DNA of 64,000 nucleotides from Ancylostoma caninum (taxonomy: Eukaryota; Nematoda; Chromadorea; Rhabditida; Ancylostomatidae): assembly GCA_037903475.1 (NCBI GenBank), contig JBAJFG010000574.1:310001-374000 (forward strand), read 5' to 3'. This document shows positions 21,608 through 33,723 of this stretch, one piece after another. The position numbers and the translations under genes are program-made. The first letter of the stretch is position 1. Every line of letters starts with the position of its first letter. The notes beneath the pieces were generated by a model that saw only the letters and a list, made by a program, of their open reading frames with translations, was not told the DNA's origin and did not search any database.

Positions 21608-24600
21608 ATGTTGCGACTCCTCCTAGCCGCCTTCCTCGTTTCTTCAGTGGCTGCTGACTGCACATACAACGGCGGCGATGTTAGCGCTCGTTGGCAGGTA
21701 AGGCTGCAAAAACAACGGTTCTACCTAGCATTTGTTCCCAAAGTACAACCGTTACTGTGCGCTGTTTCAGGTGTCCGGTGATAAATTGACTGTTGAATTT
21801 ATCAACAAGAAAATTGGAAACAATCAGTGGACAGGCATTGGATTCGGACCTAATATGGTGAGGTTTCCTCATTTCTAGCTTGAAAAATTGCTGAAGCGTC
21901 GTCTGAGCCATTTATTTAACGACACGCCAGATTACACCATGTGGAAGTACTGAGCAAAAAATCGCATTGAACTGTTTGCTTCTACTGCAGCTGTATGTTC
22001 GTAAGTACATATGTACACGCTACCACCAGAAATCACTAAGTCTTGGGCTACAGTGCCCAACTTGACCCCTCAAACCTACAACTTGTCAGCTTACAGTATT
22101 TGAGATAAAACGGGTAGTGTTGAATTCATCTAGAACAACCTTTTCCTAATTTAGAAAGTATAGCAATCAAAAAGCGATAAGTGCGTCATCCGGCTCGCTC
22201 TGTTGGATCCACTCAACGATGCTTCAACTTACATCATTCAAATTTACGATAACAGGGCAATAAAATAGCAGCTCAGTCTTTTTCACTATTAAACTGAATG
22301 ATAGGCAATGCATTAGAGAGTCAACACAACTTAGCACTAATCAGCGGACAGCTTTTCCAAAGCATGTAAGGTGGTGCATCGTTGTATTTTATTCCGCATT
22401 TTTTTTTACAAAGGGTATATATTCCTTGGCAAGAAGAAGTACAAAGTTGAAACGTTTAGCAACAATAGTTGCCTAATAAGGAAGGCATAAAAATAAGGCC
22501 CATATATCACCCGCCTATTCTGTACTAGCTACTCATCTTTGCGTCTGTTTATACTTTCTGACACACGGTGTCTAGAATCGAGAAGCGCCGATATAACATT
22601 TCTTTGCATTAAAACATATGCTAGATTGAAAAATTGATTGCATGAAATCGTCAACACAATGTTGAATCGTCAATAATTCTCCCAAAAGTTATAGACTGAG
22701 TTATAGTTGTATTTAATTTCGTGAAAGGACACAATTCTAAAGGGAAATCTTCTCGAATCAGAAAGGGAACTCAACATGGTCTAGGCGAGGGAATCATCAA
22801 AATTTCCTCACATTTCCGGACGTGAATTTTCGCACTTTTTGAAAAACTCATTTTTTCAGAGAGACAATAAATAAATTGTGAACAATAAATTGATGGACAC
22901 AACAGAAAAAGCTGACTAAAGACTCCACAAATTTAGCCAAGCAAAAGTGCTGACTAGAGATTAGAAAGATGTTCTTAGTTAGCGATGGCAAACCATACTA
23001 TACTCATTCACTAGGCTCGACTCGAAAATTCAGTCGAAGTAGTAAAGGCTTTTGAAGCATCAGAAAACAGCGATATTCTATGGTTCCAGTGCGAGTTTAT
23101 TGTTGATAGATGCTCTGTAGGTATCTTACCGTATCTGGTAACTTATCATAACTTTCTGCGATTAATTTTCCCAAGAAATGCTATGACCGCTACGGTTGGA
23201 GGTTTTTGTCCCAGTCAAGATTAAAGGCAGAGGGCCACCTCGTTCTGCCTGTTGGATTTACCAACATATCCTGGACCTTCTCATCATGTTGATCCCTGGG
23301 ATGTACATCAACAGGCACAGAAGCGACGAAATCCCCATTTTTGAAAGGCTCGAACTGGATAAAAATTTGGAGCCCGGAGGCGGATCGCTCCAAGCAGTGC
23401 TGGCTGCCTGCCACGGCTGCCGCGTCGGTCAACGAGTCTTGGCGTGTCCAATCGATAAGATCAACGGCTTCACACGTCAACTCGCGTTGGCAAACTGTTA
23501 CAGACCCCGTCCTGGAAGACGGGTTTGCAGACCATTCTGAGACAAGTTATGTATACCGTTGGAACCATCGCGCCGAGTAGATGCAGAATCTGCTGTTAGC
23601 TGAACTACGAAAATGAGGTGGCCCCCTGCCTTTAACTGCTAGCAGTGCAACTTTGGTTGTGAAAGAGAAAGTAGAGAAAGTCTCCCGAGAGAAAGTATGA
23701 AGAAGAAGACGCTATCGGTGAAGTTAAGGAAGGCTCATCATTGAAGGATTAGTAATGTTGTTCTTATGGGTATGAGTTATCCCCGGGTAACAACTGGATG
23801 TAAGCACATTTCGTAGGGGTGAATACTGGTGACAGGTGAATGGCAAATTCGAGAGCGTCAAAATTTTCGCTGTGGGTGGTCTCTATGCTGCATCTGGGCC
23901 CTATTTAGGTTGACCCCTAATGTTGCACTGCATATGTTCTGTGGTGTAGTATAAAATATAGCACACTGTCGTCTCATTATCAAATCTCAAAGATGCACTT
24001 AAGAATCAACTGCTGGCGGAAAACTCTGGGAAGAGTATAGAACTATCTCAATGCCGCTGTATTGCTATAAATGTACAGGATGACCCGAAAATCTACTGCT
24101 GATCTTCAAGTAATACAAAAAACCTTCAATAATGAGAATAGGTGATAGAATCAGGGAATTCTACACTGCAATTTTTTAAAGAATTTCATCTTTTTCTCAG
24201 CCTCTATGTTTTCTAAATAGACCTTAGAAATCTAGGCGTTGTTGGCATAGCAGAGAAGAAACGCTTCACACGAGATGAGCATGTAAAAATTGAAGGACAC
24301 TGGTTTCGTTTTTGAGTATCGGAAATTCTTCCATTCATCTTGGACGTTCGATATTTGCAAATTGCGATTCACTCCCTTCTCCCTCCATTCACATGTGGAC
24401 GCCATGTAACTAGTGGAGTTTCTTCTAGAGGTCTACCCATTGTAATAGAGCGTTCATTTTCTAGTTCCTTCTACCTAACTCTTCCGTCCAATTCACGTTT
24501 ACCGAGTGTACGAGGACAGTTCCTGTGACCTGAAAACACTTTTGAATTTCTTTCAGCATATTTGCACTGGAAGCGTTGTTTTCCTCAAGTTTAGGAAATA

Positions 24601-27053
24601 CACAGCTGTGTTTTCGAGCCAGAAGCTGATCTGAATCCATGTACATATCTCAACAGATTCAACCGATTCCCAGCCAGTATTATTATATTTTGCTGGTAAA
24701 AATGTAACAAATCTTTACCCAGCTTCCAAAATGGATAGTGCGTACTGTGGGGTTTAGCATAGGATTCCCGGATTAACCAACCTTCATAAGGTGGCTCATT
24801 TCCTCAACATAATTATTTCTTTTGAATTTTTCACTGAAATGGTTTTCAGATTGGCAGAAGAAAAGGATCTTCTCCTTACTCTGATGTTCATTGGCGATAC
24901 ATTTGGCGAGGTTTCTTTGGCAACCTTGTAGACGAGCTTGCCAACTACCTAGGCAAACGAAGCCCGTCAAATGTATTGCCAAGCAAGAAGTCCCGTAAAA
25001 TGTGTAAAAATGTATTGCCAAGCAAATGTTGCAAACGTACCGCCACGCAAAACTTGCCGATTGTATGGTCAGACCAAAAGGTTATCAACCGCGCCAAAAT
25101 TACGATATCATCAGGAATCGCACCATGATACCAATCTTCGGAGCCAGCTGCCTTGCCAGCTGAGCCATCCGGGTGCACACCGTCGATGGCTGAGCCTCTA
25201 ACTAAAAACGGAATGAGCGCCTTATCAAAACACCAGTAAAATGTATCGCCAAGCAAACCCCGTCAAACGTATCGCCAACAAATTCTCTTGCCTTTTATGT
25301 TGCCAAGCAAGCTCTCCACTCACTCCCCCGTAAAATGTATTGCCAAACGCATTTTCTTGCCAAACGTATCGTCACAGACATCAGAGTAACACTATCATTT
25401 TCTCCAAATTTCTCACTGGTATCAACCCCAGATTGTAGTGGAAAAAGGGTCACGGGAAGAGAATTTCAATGACACAAGGCGTACCGTCATAAGATTATTT
25501 ACCTCCTCTCATTGATGAAAACGCAATACTACCTCATGACCAATTTCCATAGGTTTATTTTGATGGGTTGAATACTTTCCAGATACCATTTCCTTTTTGC
25601 TGTCTACCAAATTAAAACAGCATCACTAGCCAGCATTTCAGTAAACCAAGCATGAAACTTTTTTTTTCATCTCTTAAGACAATTTCTATTTGGTTAATCG
25701 CATAATCTTAAATTCCAGGAGAACCTCGAAGTTGTTCTCGTCAAAATCGAAGGAAACAAGCCAGTGTTGGTCACTGGCCACACCACCGGCTATGAAGCGC
25801 CGACCCTTGACAAGGCAGCCAATGTTTCGCCCCAGCTTATGAGCTTCAACAGTCAGTCTCTGTTTTAGTGTGAAGGTACTATGGATTTCTGAAGGATTAC
25901 AGGAGAAAGTGAACGTTTAGGCAACCAGCTGACCTTCCGATTTTCACGACCACTCGGTGCCAATGGAGCTCGTAACCACAAACTGGAAGATTGCCAAACG
26001 TGGAACGTAAGTTTTCAGGATTCCATTTAGAATCATATTCAAGTTGGCTGTCAGAGAGGGAAGGAACATTGGTATCAGTTAAGATTAGACGTGAGAACGA
26101 GAAAAAAATTTAAAAAAAAAACGCAGAGAATAGAGAGTGATTTTAGGATTTTAGGCAGATATCAGTGCAAAACAAAATCTATGTTTCTGAGCATGATTTT
26201 CCATGTAATCTGCATGAAACACTCATGCAAACACTGGAATTTCTGAAAATATGAGAATTTTTCACGAAAACATCGGAAGACCGTGTCTTAGAACATAACA
26301 CCGCTCTTCCACTTGCGTTTACTAAAAAAAATCCTGAAATTTGCCAAAAGATTCAAGTTCTTGTTATTCCTTAACTCTAACCCAATAAAAACCCTAGAAA
26401 AGGGGTGCGAAGCGATGTTTTTGGAAGAGGCAGTCCCACAGAGGTCGGTTTGATGAACTGATCAATCGTAGAGCTCAGCACCACCGGAAGTTATAGGTAC
26501 AGCGCTGCGAAGGGTAAGAAACTCCAAGACATCCTTAGAAATTTGTTTTTATATGAAAAATTCTCCTTTGGTAAGATGCCAGGACTTAGGTCTTCAGGAT
26601 GGGATCTTGAGAGAAGTATATGAAATTTGGAGTAGCAACATTAGGTGCTGAAGGTCACATATCCTCTTGATGCATCATTTTACCTCTTTAATTTCTTACC
26701 GAACTAATCTATCCGAGCTTGCAAAGCAATGTTTCACGTCTTTCAGATCTTTTTTTTTTCAAATGTTTTTATTTCGGGATTATACGTGTTGTTGCTTTCT
26801 TTATAACCCTATAAGTTTTTCCTTTCCCATAAGCGTTTACTATACTGCTAACAGTTGTCATTCCATCCCCGTAATAATTTCACGATAAAACTCGAAGCAT
26901 GCGAATTTCCCATCCTCACTCCCTGCATGATGTCTGTTTCAGTTCGTGAAGGAAGGCGGACTGGAGAATGGCGAGATCGGAACGCACACCACGAAGCCCG
27001 TACCGGTGAAAGTGTGTCCGAAGGAGTGCAAAAAGAGCATCATTCACGACTAA
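21608..27053 (+). CDS. Small secreted DOMON-domain protein, 5 exons
   Basis: Exons 21608-21697, 21771-21857, 25719-25851, 25903-26006 and 26943-27053 close in phase to 174 residues. Residues 1-17 (MLRLLLAAFLVSSVAA) form a signal peptide, with mature Cys at about 19. The body follows the DOMON pattern: a strand-rich domain with WTGIGFGPNM, then VVLVKIEGNKPVLVTGHTTG, NQLTFRFSRPLG and a terminal Cys-containing segment (KVCPKECKKS). There is no transmembrane segment or GPI-like tail, so it is probably an extracellular, possibly haem- or sugar-binding, domain; ligand unknown. Intron 2 is 3.9 kb and full of repeats. A good AATAAA lies at 27207. It could also be classed only as a nematode-specific secreted protein if the DOMON call fails. 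Confidence 0.85.
23221..23635. mobile_element. TTAA-flanked inverted-repeat element, copy B (415 bp)
   Basis: TTAA at both borders; ends AGGCAGAGGGCCACCTCG and, inverted, AGGCAGGGGGCCACCTCA. Shares its interior with 15188-15612, in the same orientation. Lies in the second intron of the DOMON gene. Confidence 0.9.
24956..25375. repeat. Irregular array of CGTAAAATGTATTGCCAAGCA words
   Basis: At least eight variants of cgtmaaatgtattgccaagca occur in one direction with uneven spacing (for example near 24964, 25005, 25241, 25261, 25325 and 25356), some shortened to gtatcgccaa. The spacing is too irregular for a simple tandem array. Confidence 0.65.
25114..25167 (-). ncRNA. tRNA-like fragment with A and B boxes (SINE-like)
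   Basis: On the - strand TGGCTCAGCTGG (25156-25167) matches an RNA polymerase III A box and GGTGCGATTCC (25114-25124) matches a B box with one change, about 31 bases apart as in tRNAs. The T stem does not pair and no acceptor stem closes, so this is not a functional tRNA. It may be a decayed tRNA or the head of a SINE. Confidence 0.4.
26007..26942 (+). other. Fourth intron of the DOMON gene
   Basis: A 936-bp intron between gtaagt and tctgtttcag. AT-rich, with a poly-T run near 26750. No feature within. Confidence 0.7.
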
Positions 27054-27206
27054 TTCGTCTCTCCACGCCACATTCGGGTTCGACTGTTGATTGCATAAGC
27101 ACGCCGACCGGTTTTGCTAATTTGCTAATGTTTTCCGAATACTCTTCTCCTTTGCGTTGTCTTGCCTTGACATTGACCCCTGTCACATCACTGGGTGTAA
27201 AAAAGA

Positions 27207-27212
27207 AATAAA
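27207..27212 (+). terminator. Polyadenylation signal of DOMON gene
   Basis: AATAAA located 154 bases after the stop codon, in an A-rich context. Confidence 0.6.
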
Positions 27213-28929
27213 AATGACTATAACATCAGAAACAATGATCGTCACACGATAGAACAATGACTATTTGGCTGCAAAAGAAAAGCAAGTAGCAGCTGCTAAT
27301 GCTGCGTCGAAGGTTAGTACTGGGAACCAGATTCTGTGGCATTTGTTGTAGGATCCCAGGTCTAATGTAGGGGAAGTGGTAGTGGGCAGGTTAGCTGATA
27401 GGTATCTAGGAACACATTCACGTCATCGGTTTTTCCCCTAGACATAGCAATCAACACATCATGAACTCGGAGGCGATGTCTCACCTGAGACTCCAGCACT
27501 AAAGAGTCCCCAAGCGACGTTGACACACACAATGACCACGATATATATATATATATCATTATTCTATATATTAGAGAAAATTTGTGACACTGTGAGTGCT
27601 TGTGCACGCGCCCTATGATTGGTCAGTGGTGGTGATTGCTGGTGATTGTGAGATCATATTTATTTACTTATTTATACGCCAAAGGCGCGGATCCATATCA
27701 GCGAAAAGAAAAACACTAGAACTGACTAAAAGGAAAAAAGCACAGACGAATGAACACTAGAAATGGAAAACATACAAAAAAGAATCAAATATAGAACGGC
27801 AGACACGGATCAGGCCCGCAAAGGTGAATTCTAAGGCAGCAGCTTTTTTATGAAGATAGAAAGGTCCTTGCAAGGCGATGGCAGACGTTGTAGCACATAG
27901 ACGTTCGCAGGTGAAAAAAAAGATTCTAAGGGTTGTGCTGAGAGTAACAGAAGAATCCTTTGTGCCAACACTCACATCAACCAGCAAAATGTCCTCATCC
28001 ATGGAAGGGTCATAGGAGCAGCACCGGATGTTTGACAAACGGGTATACTGGTTAACTCCGCTCATCCGGTGTGCCGAGTGGAGGCACCATTCCCTTCAAG
28101 CTTACTGCGCTCAGACCAGGTGAAAGTGAAGTGAGAAGTGCACAATATCTGCCAAGAATCCAACCAAAAGAAGAAAAGATGACAGTCATGCTGATGCAAG
28201 AAACAACGTCTGATCGTCTAAAAATTTCTGCCTGCCTAAAAATTTCTCAACATATGGGATCCAACTGAACAGTCCAACATTCAACCCACTGGCGACCGCG
28301 TGGCTCACCGCGCTCCTATTATCAAGTACTGGACCTTGTTTTCGAACTATTTTGTAGTATTTCCATATAAAATGTGTACAATACTTCCTAAAAAGGTGTA
28401 AAACAACTGTGGTTCAAGAAAGAGTTCTCCTTTATTGCGACAAATATCATGAAAAGGATGAGATTTTGAAGTCGAGGAAGATTGCTTTACATTTTTTTGC
28501 GTAGTGGATGGAAATATTCTAAAGAAAAGCCACGTTTCCTACATAGAAACACGTCCATTACATCCTGCGCTCCCTTATTCGTCAGCTTAGAGCCGTATGA
28601 ACGCGTATACTTTCTGGACACTCCCTTATAACACTGAAACACCTACAAAATTCCTTCGGCCTTAATGGAATCCAAAAGTGTCTAGATTCTCCCCTCTTTT
28701 TGGTCCGATGGTACTAGTAATCTTCTGGAACTAGATTTCAAATTATTTCTGCAAAAAAATCTGTATTGGTCCTAATTATCTTATTGTAACGGTGTGGAAC
28801 TCCGCGGGCGCCGCACTCTTGAAAGGGGCGGTGGTCCCACGCGCCAGACACGCAAAAATGGTCGCGGTCGTCAATGGGTTAAAAACTAGCGATTCTAGCT
28901 CTAGTGAAACTGAGCGAAACGAAGTATTA
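27213..28929. other. Intergenic with a TTTA-rich retroelement-like tail
   Basis: An (AT)n run lies at 27541-27557. At 27655-27676 atttatttacttatttata leads into cgccaaaggcgcgg, resembling the sequence bordering the retrotransposon at 47067. A gattggtcagtggtggtgatt segment at about 27618 is shared with 6518 in an HTATSF1 intron. No confirmed gene. Confidence 0.4.
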
Positions 28930-29822
28930 GGCTGTAACATAAGTTTCCGCTGTTTTGAAATTTTCGACAAAAAAAGTTTTATAAAATCAAACAACAGCAG
29001 ATATCAAACAAAGTATAAGCCACAAGAGTCGATGGCCTTTTGCCGTTTTTTTTTTCAGCAGGAGCTTGACTCAGCTGCTCCAGAAATCTGTGGACTACGA
29101 GGCTAAGAAGTTAGCCCGCCAGTGCTGGAGGTCACTAATTTTGGCAAGTCGGTCCTCGCACAGTAGACAATCTTGTGATCTGATAACCGGCGCATGGTTA
29201 GAGCTAGATCTATGCTACATAATGCGCCATTGGAAGTTCCTCTGCGAGCTCTTCTTTTTTCCGGAGAGTTCGGCCAACAAAATTAAGGCGCCTTCCGCGG
29301 TATAGAAAAATGGTGTGGTTTTCACAGAGCGCATGGAACTTGTCCCAAAGTTCCACCGATTAGTGTCCGCAAACGGTTGATGTTTGTAGCCACAGTGGAA
29401 GAAATCCCACTCAAATTCGCTCAGGCTCCAAGGAGAAAAACGGCATAATCAAAATTTTGGGTTACCAAGTTTGGTGTCTGTGCCTGAGAATGCACAACAA
29501 AAAAATGGGGACAGAGAGTATCTTGGAGAATAAAAATGGCCTCGAGATTACTCCACTCAAATTTGTTCTACCTCATGCAATGTTATGGTAAAATTATTAC
29601 TCGTGGAACTGCAGTTGTCGAATTTGTATTCTTGAAGGGTTCACTCCGCAGTTCATCACATTTTCAAAATGATACGCAAATGTAGGTCTCACATTCCAGA
29701 ATGTTCGCGGGATCATGCGCTTCAAAACAGTATCTAGACATGCGCGAAATCCAATCGGTATTCATTCATTAGAAGCCTTTGAAAATGCGTATGCGAAAAC
29801 AGCGGAAACTTATGTTACAACC
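28930..29822. mobile_element. 893-bp inverted-repeat element with TTA duplication
   Basis: Terminal inverted repeats of about 28 bp: GGCTGTAACATAAGTTTCCG left; inverted right end GGTTGTAACATAAGTTTCCG. TTA flanks both ends (28927-28929 and 29823-29825). The interior shows no transposase, so it is a non-autonomous or decayed element. Confidence 0.75.
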
Positions 29823-29935
29823 TTATAAAAAGTAGTTGTGGTGTCCAAAAAAATTGGAGTCACATAGAGACAACATGTTTAAGCTCGATAATGAACACAA
29901 ATAAAAGCCGCACCTCGTCGAAGCTCACTGCACGC

Positions 29936-31640
29936 CTAAACATCAGTGATTCTTAAGGCAAGTAGAACATCCAATTTAGTTAATTTTCTCCTGAAGATTT
30001 CAGAATTAGAACTGGAAACCACTTCGTTTGGTATTAGTCTAATCCATCTTGCAACTCTGAAAAAATAGGTGTTAAAAACCACCGACAGATGCTTCTTCCC
30101 AATTCTTCGTGTATCTATGTTGAATTAGCTTGAACGTCCACAAGTTGGACGAAAAATCCAGTTTCTGCCTGAGCTAAGTTCTATTCCTTTTCGCAAAATT
30201 TGGAAACATAAAATAAGGTCACTGCGGATACGCCTGTACTACTCAATCCTAGAGTTTTAAGTCTGTTCTCATAGGTAGGAGGGGTTTCAGGGTAGGTGTA
30301 GTCAGGGAAGTACCAGTAAAAGACTATTCTTGTAAAGGTTTGCTGGATCTCTTCAAGTTTATGAGGATGCTTCCTTATAAACGGGCTCCAAACCGGCGAC
30401 GCGTACTCTAGATGGGGAAGGACACAGATTCTGTAGAGGTCGGCATCGCTACAGTGATTGTTTCGTAAAATTGTAAAAAGAGACCAGAGCTTTTTTGTTA
30501 TATACTCAGTTTGAGGAGAAAAAGTGAAAAGGTCATCAACGATTACTCCCAGGCCCTTTACATTATTTGCATACTGGATTTTGATTTCTCCACATTTATA
30601 ACCGATATGCGGCGTATTACCAAAATGCACTACGACTGTTTTCGAAGCATTCAAGGGCAAGCCCCATCCCTCTGACCAAACATCATCCTTTCGATTGCTA
30701 CATAGTGGAACTCCCGTGGGCGAGACACCGTTCATTTTGCTGATATGCGAAATATACCTTGACATCGTCAGCAAACATTTGTGCTCTTATATTTGGATGC
30801 GTTTTCAAGTAAGTGGAAAGTTCTGCAATGAAAACTAGACCAACCAGAGGCGAAAGAACGCCACCTTTCGGTACTCCTTTGTGCAAAGTATAACGCTTGG
30901 AAAAACTGTTCTGGACTTTTAGCGTCATGTGGCGTTCATTACCATGATTTATATAGGAGGATCTGTGGGGTACCATCATAAAAAGTTGAACTGGATGGTT
31001 TCATTTTCTTCAGGAGTATTAAAACCTCGTAAGGCTGGATGAGGATATCGGGACAATCAGTGCTAAGGCGTGCTGAAGCAGGAAGGTTATTTGATGTCAT
31101 TTGTTGTTTTCGAACTTCTTTTGATTAGACAGAAAAGAAAGATTCACCGAGCACATTTTGTCTTGGTCAGTTTTGATAATATTTTCAGAATCGATAATTA
31201 GCGCAGGTAATTTCTGTTGAGCCTTAATCCTATGAATGAAGAACCTGTAGACAGACTTCATACCCTGCTTTGCCAGACGTCGTTGATAATTAGCCAAATA
31301 CTTCTTAATGTGACGGTTGAGATTTTCACATATCTTTTTGTAGCGAACATTCTTCAAAGGTTGGACTAACTGTTTAAAAAGCTGAAATTTCTGGTCACTC
31401 AAGTTCTGTATATGGAGAGGGAAACGGGGCAAGTGAGGTTTGCTAAATTTGATTGGGACGAATTTTGCGAATCCGCTGTATATAACGGAGCAAAATCGGT
31501 GGTACATTTCGGATACAGAGGTGTATCCTTTGAAAACATTAAACCAGTCAATATCTGCGAAATATTCGCAAAGCGCAGAATAGTTCACTCGAGAAAATTC
31601 TGGGTGAGGCAAGTGCAGAGTTTCATTTACTCAGAAAAAG
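29936..31640 (-). pseudogene. Decayed CR1-like non-LTR retrotransposon ORF2
   Basis: Read on the - strand, segments match the intact ORF2 of the 48-kb element in order: SALCEYFADIDWFNVFKGY and FCSVIYSGFAKFVPIKFSKP (linker, 31612-31450), then GVPKGGVLSPLVGLVF and QMFADDVKVY (RT motifs, about 30880-30760), then LPLNASKTVVVHFGNTPH, LPHLEYASPVWSPF, and RVARWIRLIPNEVVSSS up to a TAG at 29936. Frames shift several times. The RT fingers/palm between about 31097 and 30979 (FRPIS, FDLSKAFD) are missing, as is the endonuclease. The catalytic box reads FADD. Non-functional. Confidence 0.88.
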
Positions 31641-33488
31641 TATCGCACACATGCGTAGGACTACTGCAGGGCACCCGGAGTACTTGGTCAGGAGACTCGG
31701 TCTCTTACAGACCGCAAGTCCCGATTTAGTCCTCCGCAAATCCCGGTACCCTCGTCCGCATGCCCCGAAATGGGGGTTTTTGAACAAAACTCATCACTTT
31801 CACCACCGCTCGAGGATTTCGAACTTATCCACCTGTCATTTACCATTGCTCTTCGATTGCTTCACAGTTCGTTGCTTTACCTTTGTTTCATCCGTGCCCA
31901 TAGCTGAGATGCTAGTCGAGGCATCCTCTAATGCTCTCATTGCGGTGCCTTTTCAAGTGAATAGAGTGATAGAGAGCCTATCTGCACCGATCAAGGCCTA
32001 ACGTTGAATACGTATTCTCTGCGAGCCTACAGAACTACTAGCTACGCTACTAGGGCTCTTGAACGCGGTGAGGGCGAACATGGCGAACATTTTCCATTCA
32101 TGAAATTACTATCCGAACCACTTTTACCAACTTCTCACAACCGTGTCTTTTGATAGGCAGCTACGAACAGCGGAATGTGTCCAGTCAACACCCGGAAACT
32201 GTTCCGGTATCACCCAAAAACTGTTCAAGCCCCTCCCCCCCCCCCCCGGGATGTCCATCCAAAAGTGACATAACATGGTCTGTGATGTCCAATGAAACCT
32301 ATGGGAATCCATCTTCAGTAATTGCAGAGGCGAACAATTCCACGCAACAATTCCGTTATGCTACAACCATTGTCTTGAAGACTGGAAAACAGTCTAACTA
32401 GAAGTTCCCTCACCGTGATCGGTAGTTGCGGCATGTTTTGACTCGCCTGCTATTGTAGAGAAAATCCTATTCGATTGCAGAACTGCGTATTTTCGACGTT
32501 ATAGGAGTAATCCAAAGAACACATCCATCTTACATGAGCCGCAGCTCTAATTCTCCTCGGATTACGGAAAATTAGAGATGCGACAACGGAAAACGACTAT
32601 GTGTCCTCTGGAAACAAAGCGCTGCACCTCTAAAAGAGTAGCTAGAGAGAGAGTAGCAAGAGTAGCTTCAAGAGCAGGATTACGTAATCCGCTGTATAGG
32701 ACGTCTCCTGTTCATTTCTATTGATGAAAAGTGAGCATACATCTACAGCAAGTTGGAGAAATTTTTCAATAATTTCAGAGAAAGAAAAACACCGTTTCAA
32801 CGTGAGATAACATGCTCATGTGTGCTAGCAGGAAGTATTCCTTTGCTTACTTGTAAAACGCAATGCATCTGTAATTCTTGAGGTGCAATGAAACAGATCT
32901 TTAGTAGCTTGGTAATCCGCTTTCTTCTCAAATATGGGAGACGCGCGACATTAACATCTGAAGTAATAAGTGTGTCCAATCTATTTATATCAACTTCTCC
33001 TCTATTCCACCACTTGAAAGTAATAAAGATATCGGACAAATATCCCAAAATCCGAGGCAGCTGAGGTTTGGGTTCACTGACTCAACTTGAATTAAGTTTG
33101 CTTCCATCCCAGCAATAAGTTGTATTTCACTATTCAAACACAGATTCAAACGATATTGTTTGACTACCTCCACTCGTCGCAATTTCTCTTTGCCCAAATG
33201 CTACCTATGAGTAACCATAGTACACATGGGTATGAGATTGCTCATCCTTCGTAATGTACTCCTTCACAAGATCTTTTGATACCACATGAATCTTCAAAAC
33301 TAATTCCACTACATTCGCGCAAATCTGGCAACCTTCATGCTTCTAATATTTCCATGAAGAACTCTGATCATACCTTCAGTTCGTCCCAACCACCAATCTA
33401 GGACCTAATGGACAACTCCAAAAGCACTCTAGCCGACCTACATCAATGATGGTGAGCATTTTTTACGAGTATGTGTTACTAAGCAATA
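31641..33488. other. Intergenic, no confirmed gene
   Basis: Contains a 15-base poly-C tract near 32234. On the - strand at about 32797-33197 there are two overlapping open segments (IQLIAGMEANLIQVESVNPN; ITKLLKICFIAPQELQ) that might be remnants of an element, without motifs I can name. Confidence 0.35.
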
Positions 33489-33723
33489 GTCTATTAGCTC
33501 ACAGAGGGCGCCCGATCTGACTTTGTCCGCAACTACGACCTCATCATTTTTCGGCTAACCGATCTATTTTTTTGCACTTTTTTTGATACGCATATGGTGT
33601 GATTCCTTCCACTCTTATGTTCTCTACTGCCATTCGCTAAAATATCCTTCCAGACGCATTCTGAGGGCAAAGTCGTAATTGCAGACAAAGTCGGTCAGGC
33701 GCCCTCTGTGGGCTAATAGACCA
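33489..33723. mobile_element. TA-flanked MITE family A, copy 3 (235 bp)
   Basis: GTCTATTAGCTCACAGAGGG at the left; inverted right end TGGTCTATTAGCCCACAGAG; TA at 33487-33488 and 33724-33725. Nearly identical to copy 1 at 14736-14972 along its length, so these two moved recently relative to copy 2. Confidence 0.9.

Larger units (their letters stand above)
21858..25718 (+). other. 3.9-kb second intron of the DOMON gene
   Basis: Non-coding. Contains a TTAA element (23221-23635), a tRNA-like fragment (25114-25167) and an irregular array of a gtattgccaagca word (24956-25375). The remainder is AT-rich without recognisable features. Confidence 0.7.
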
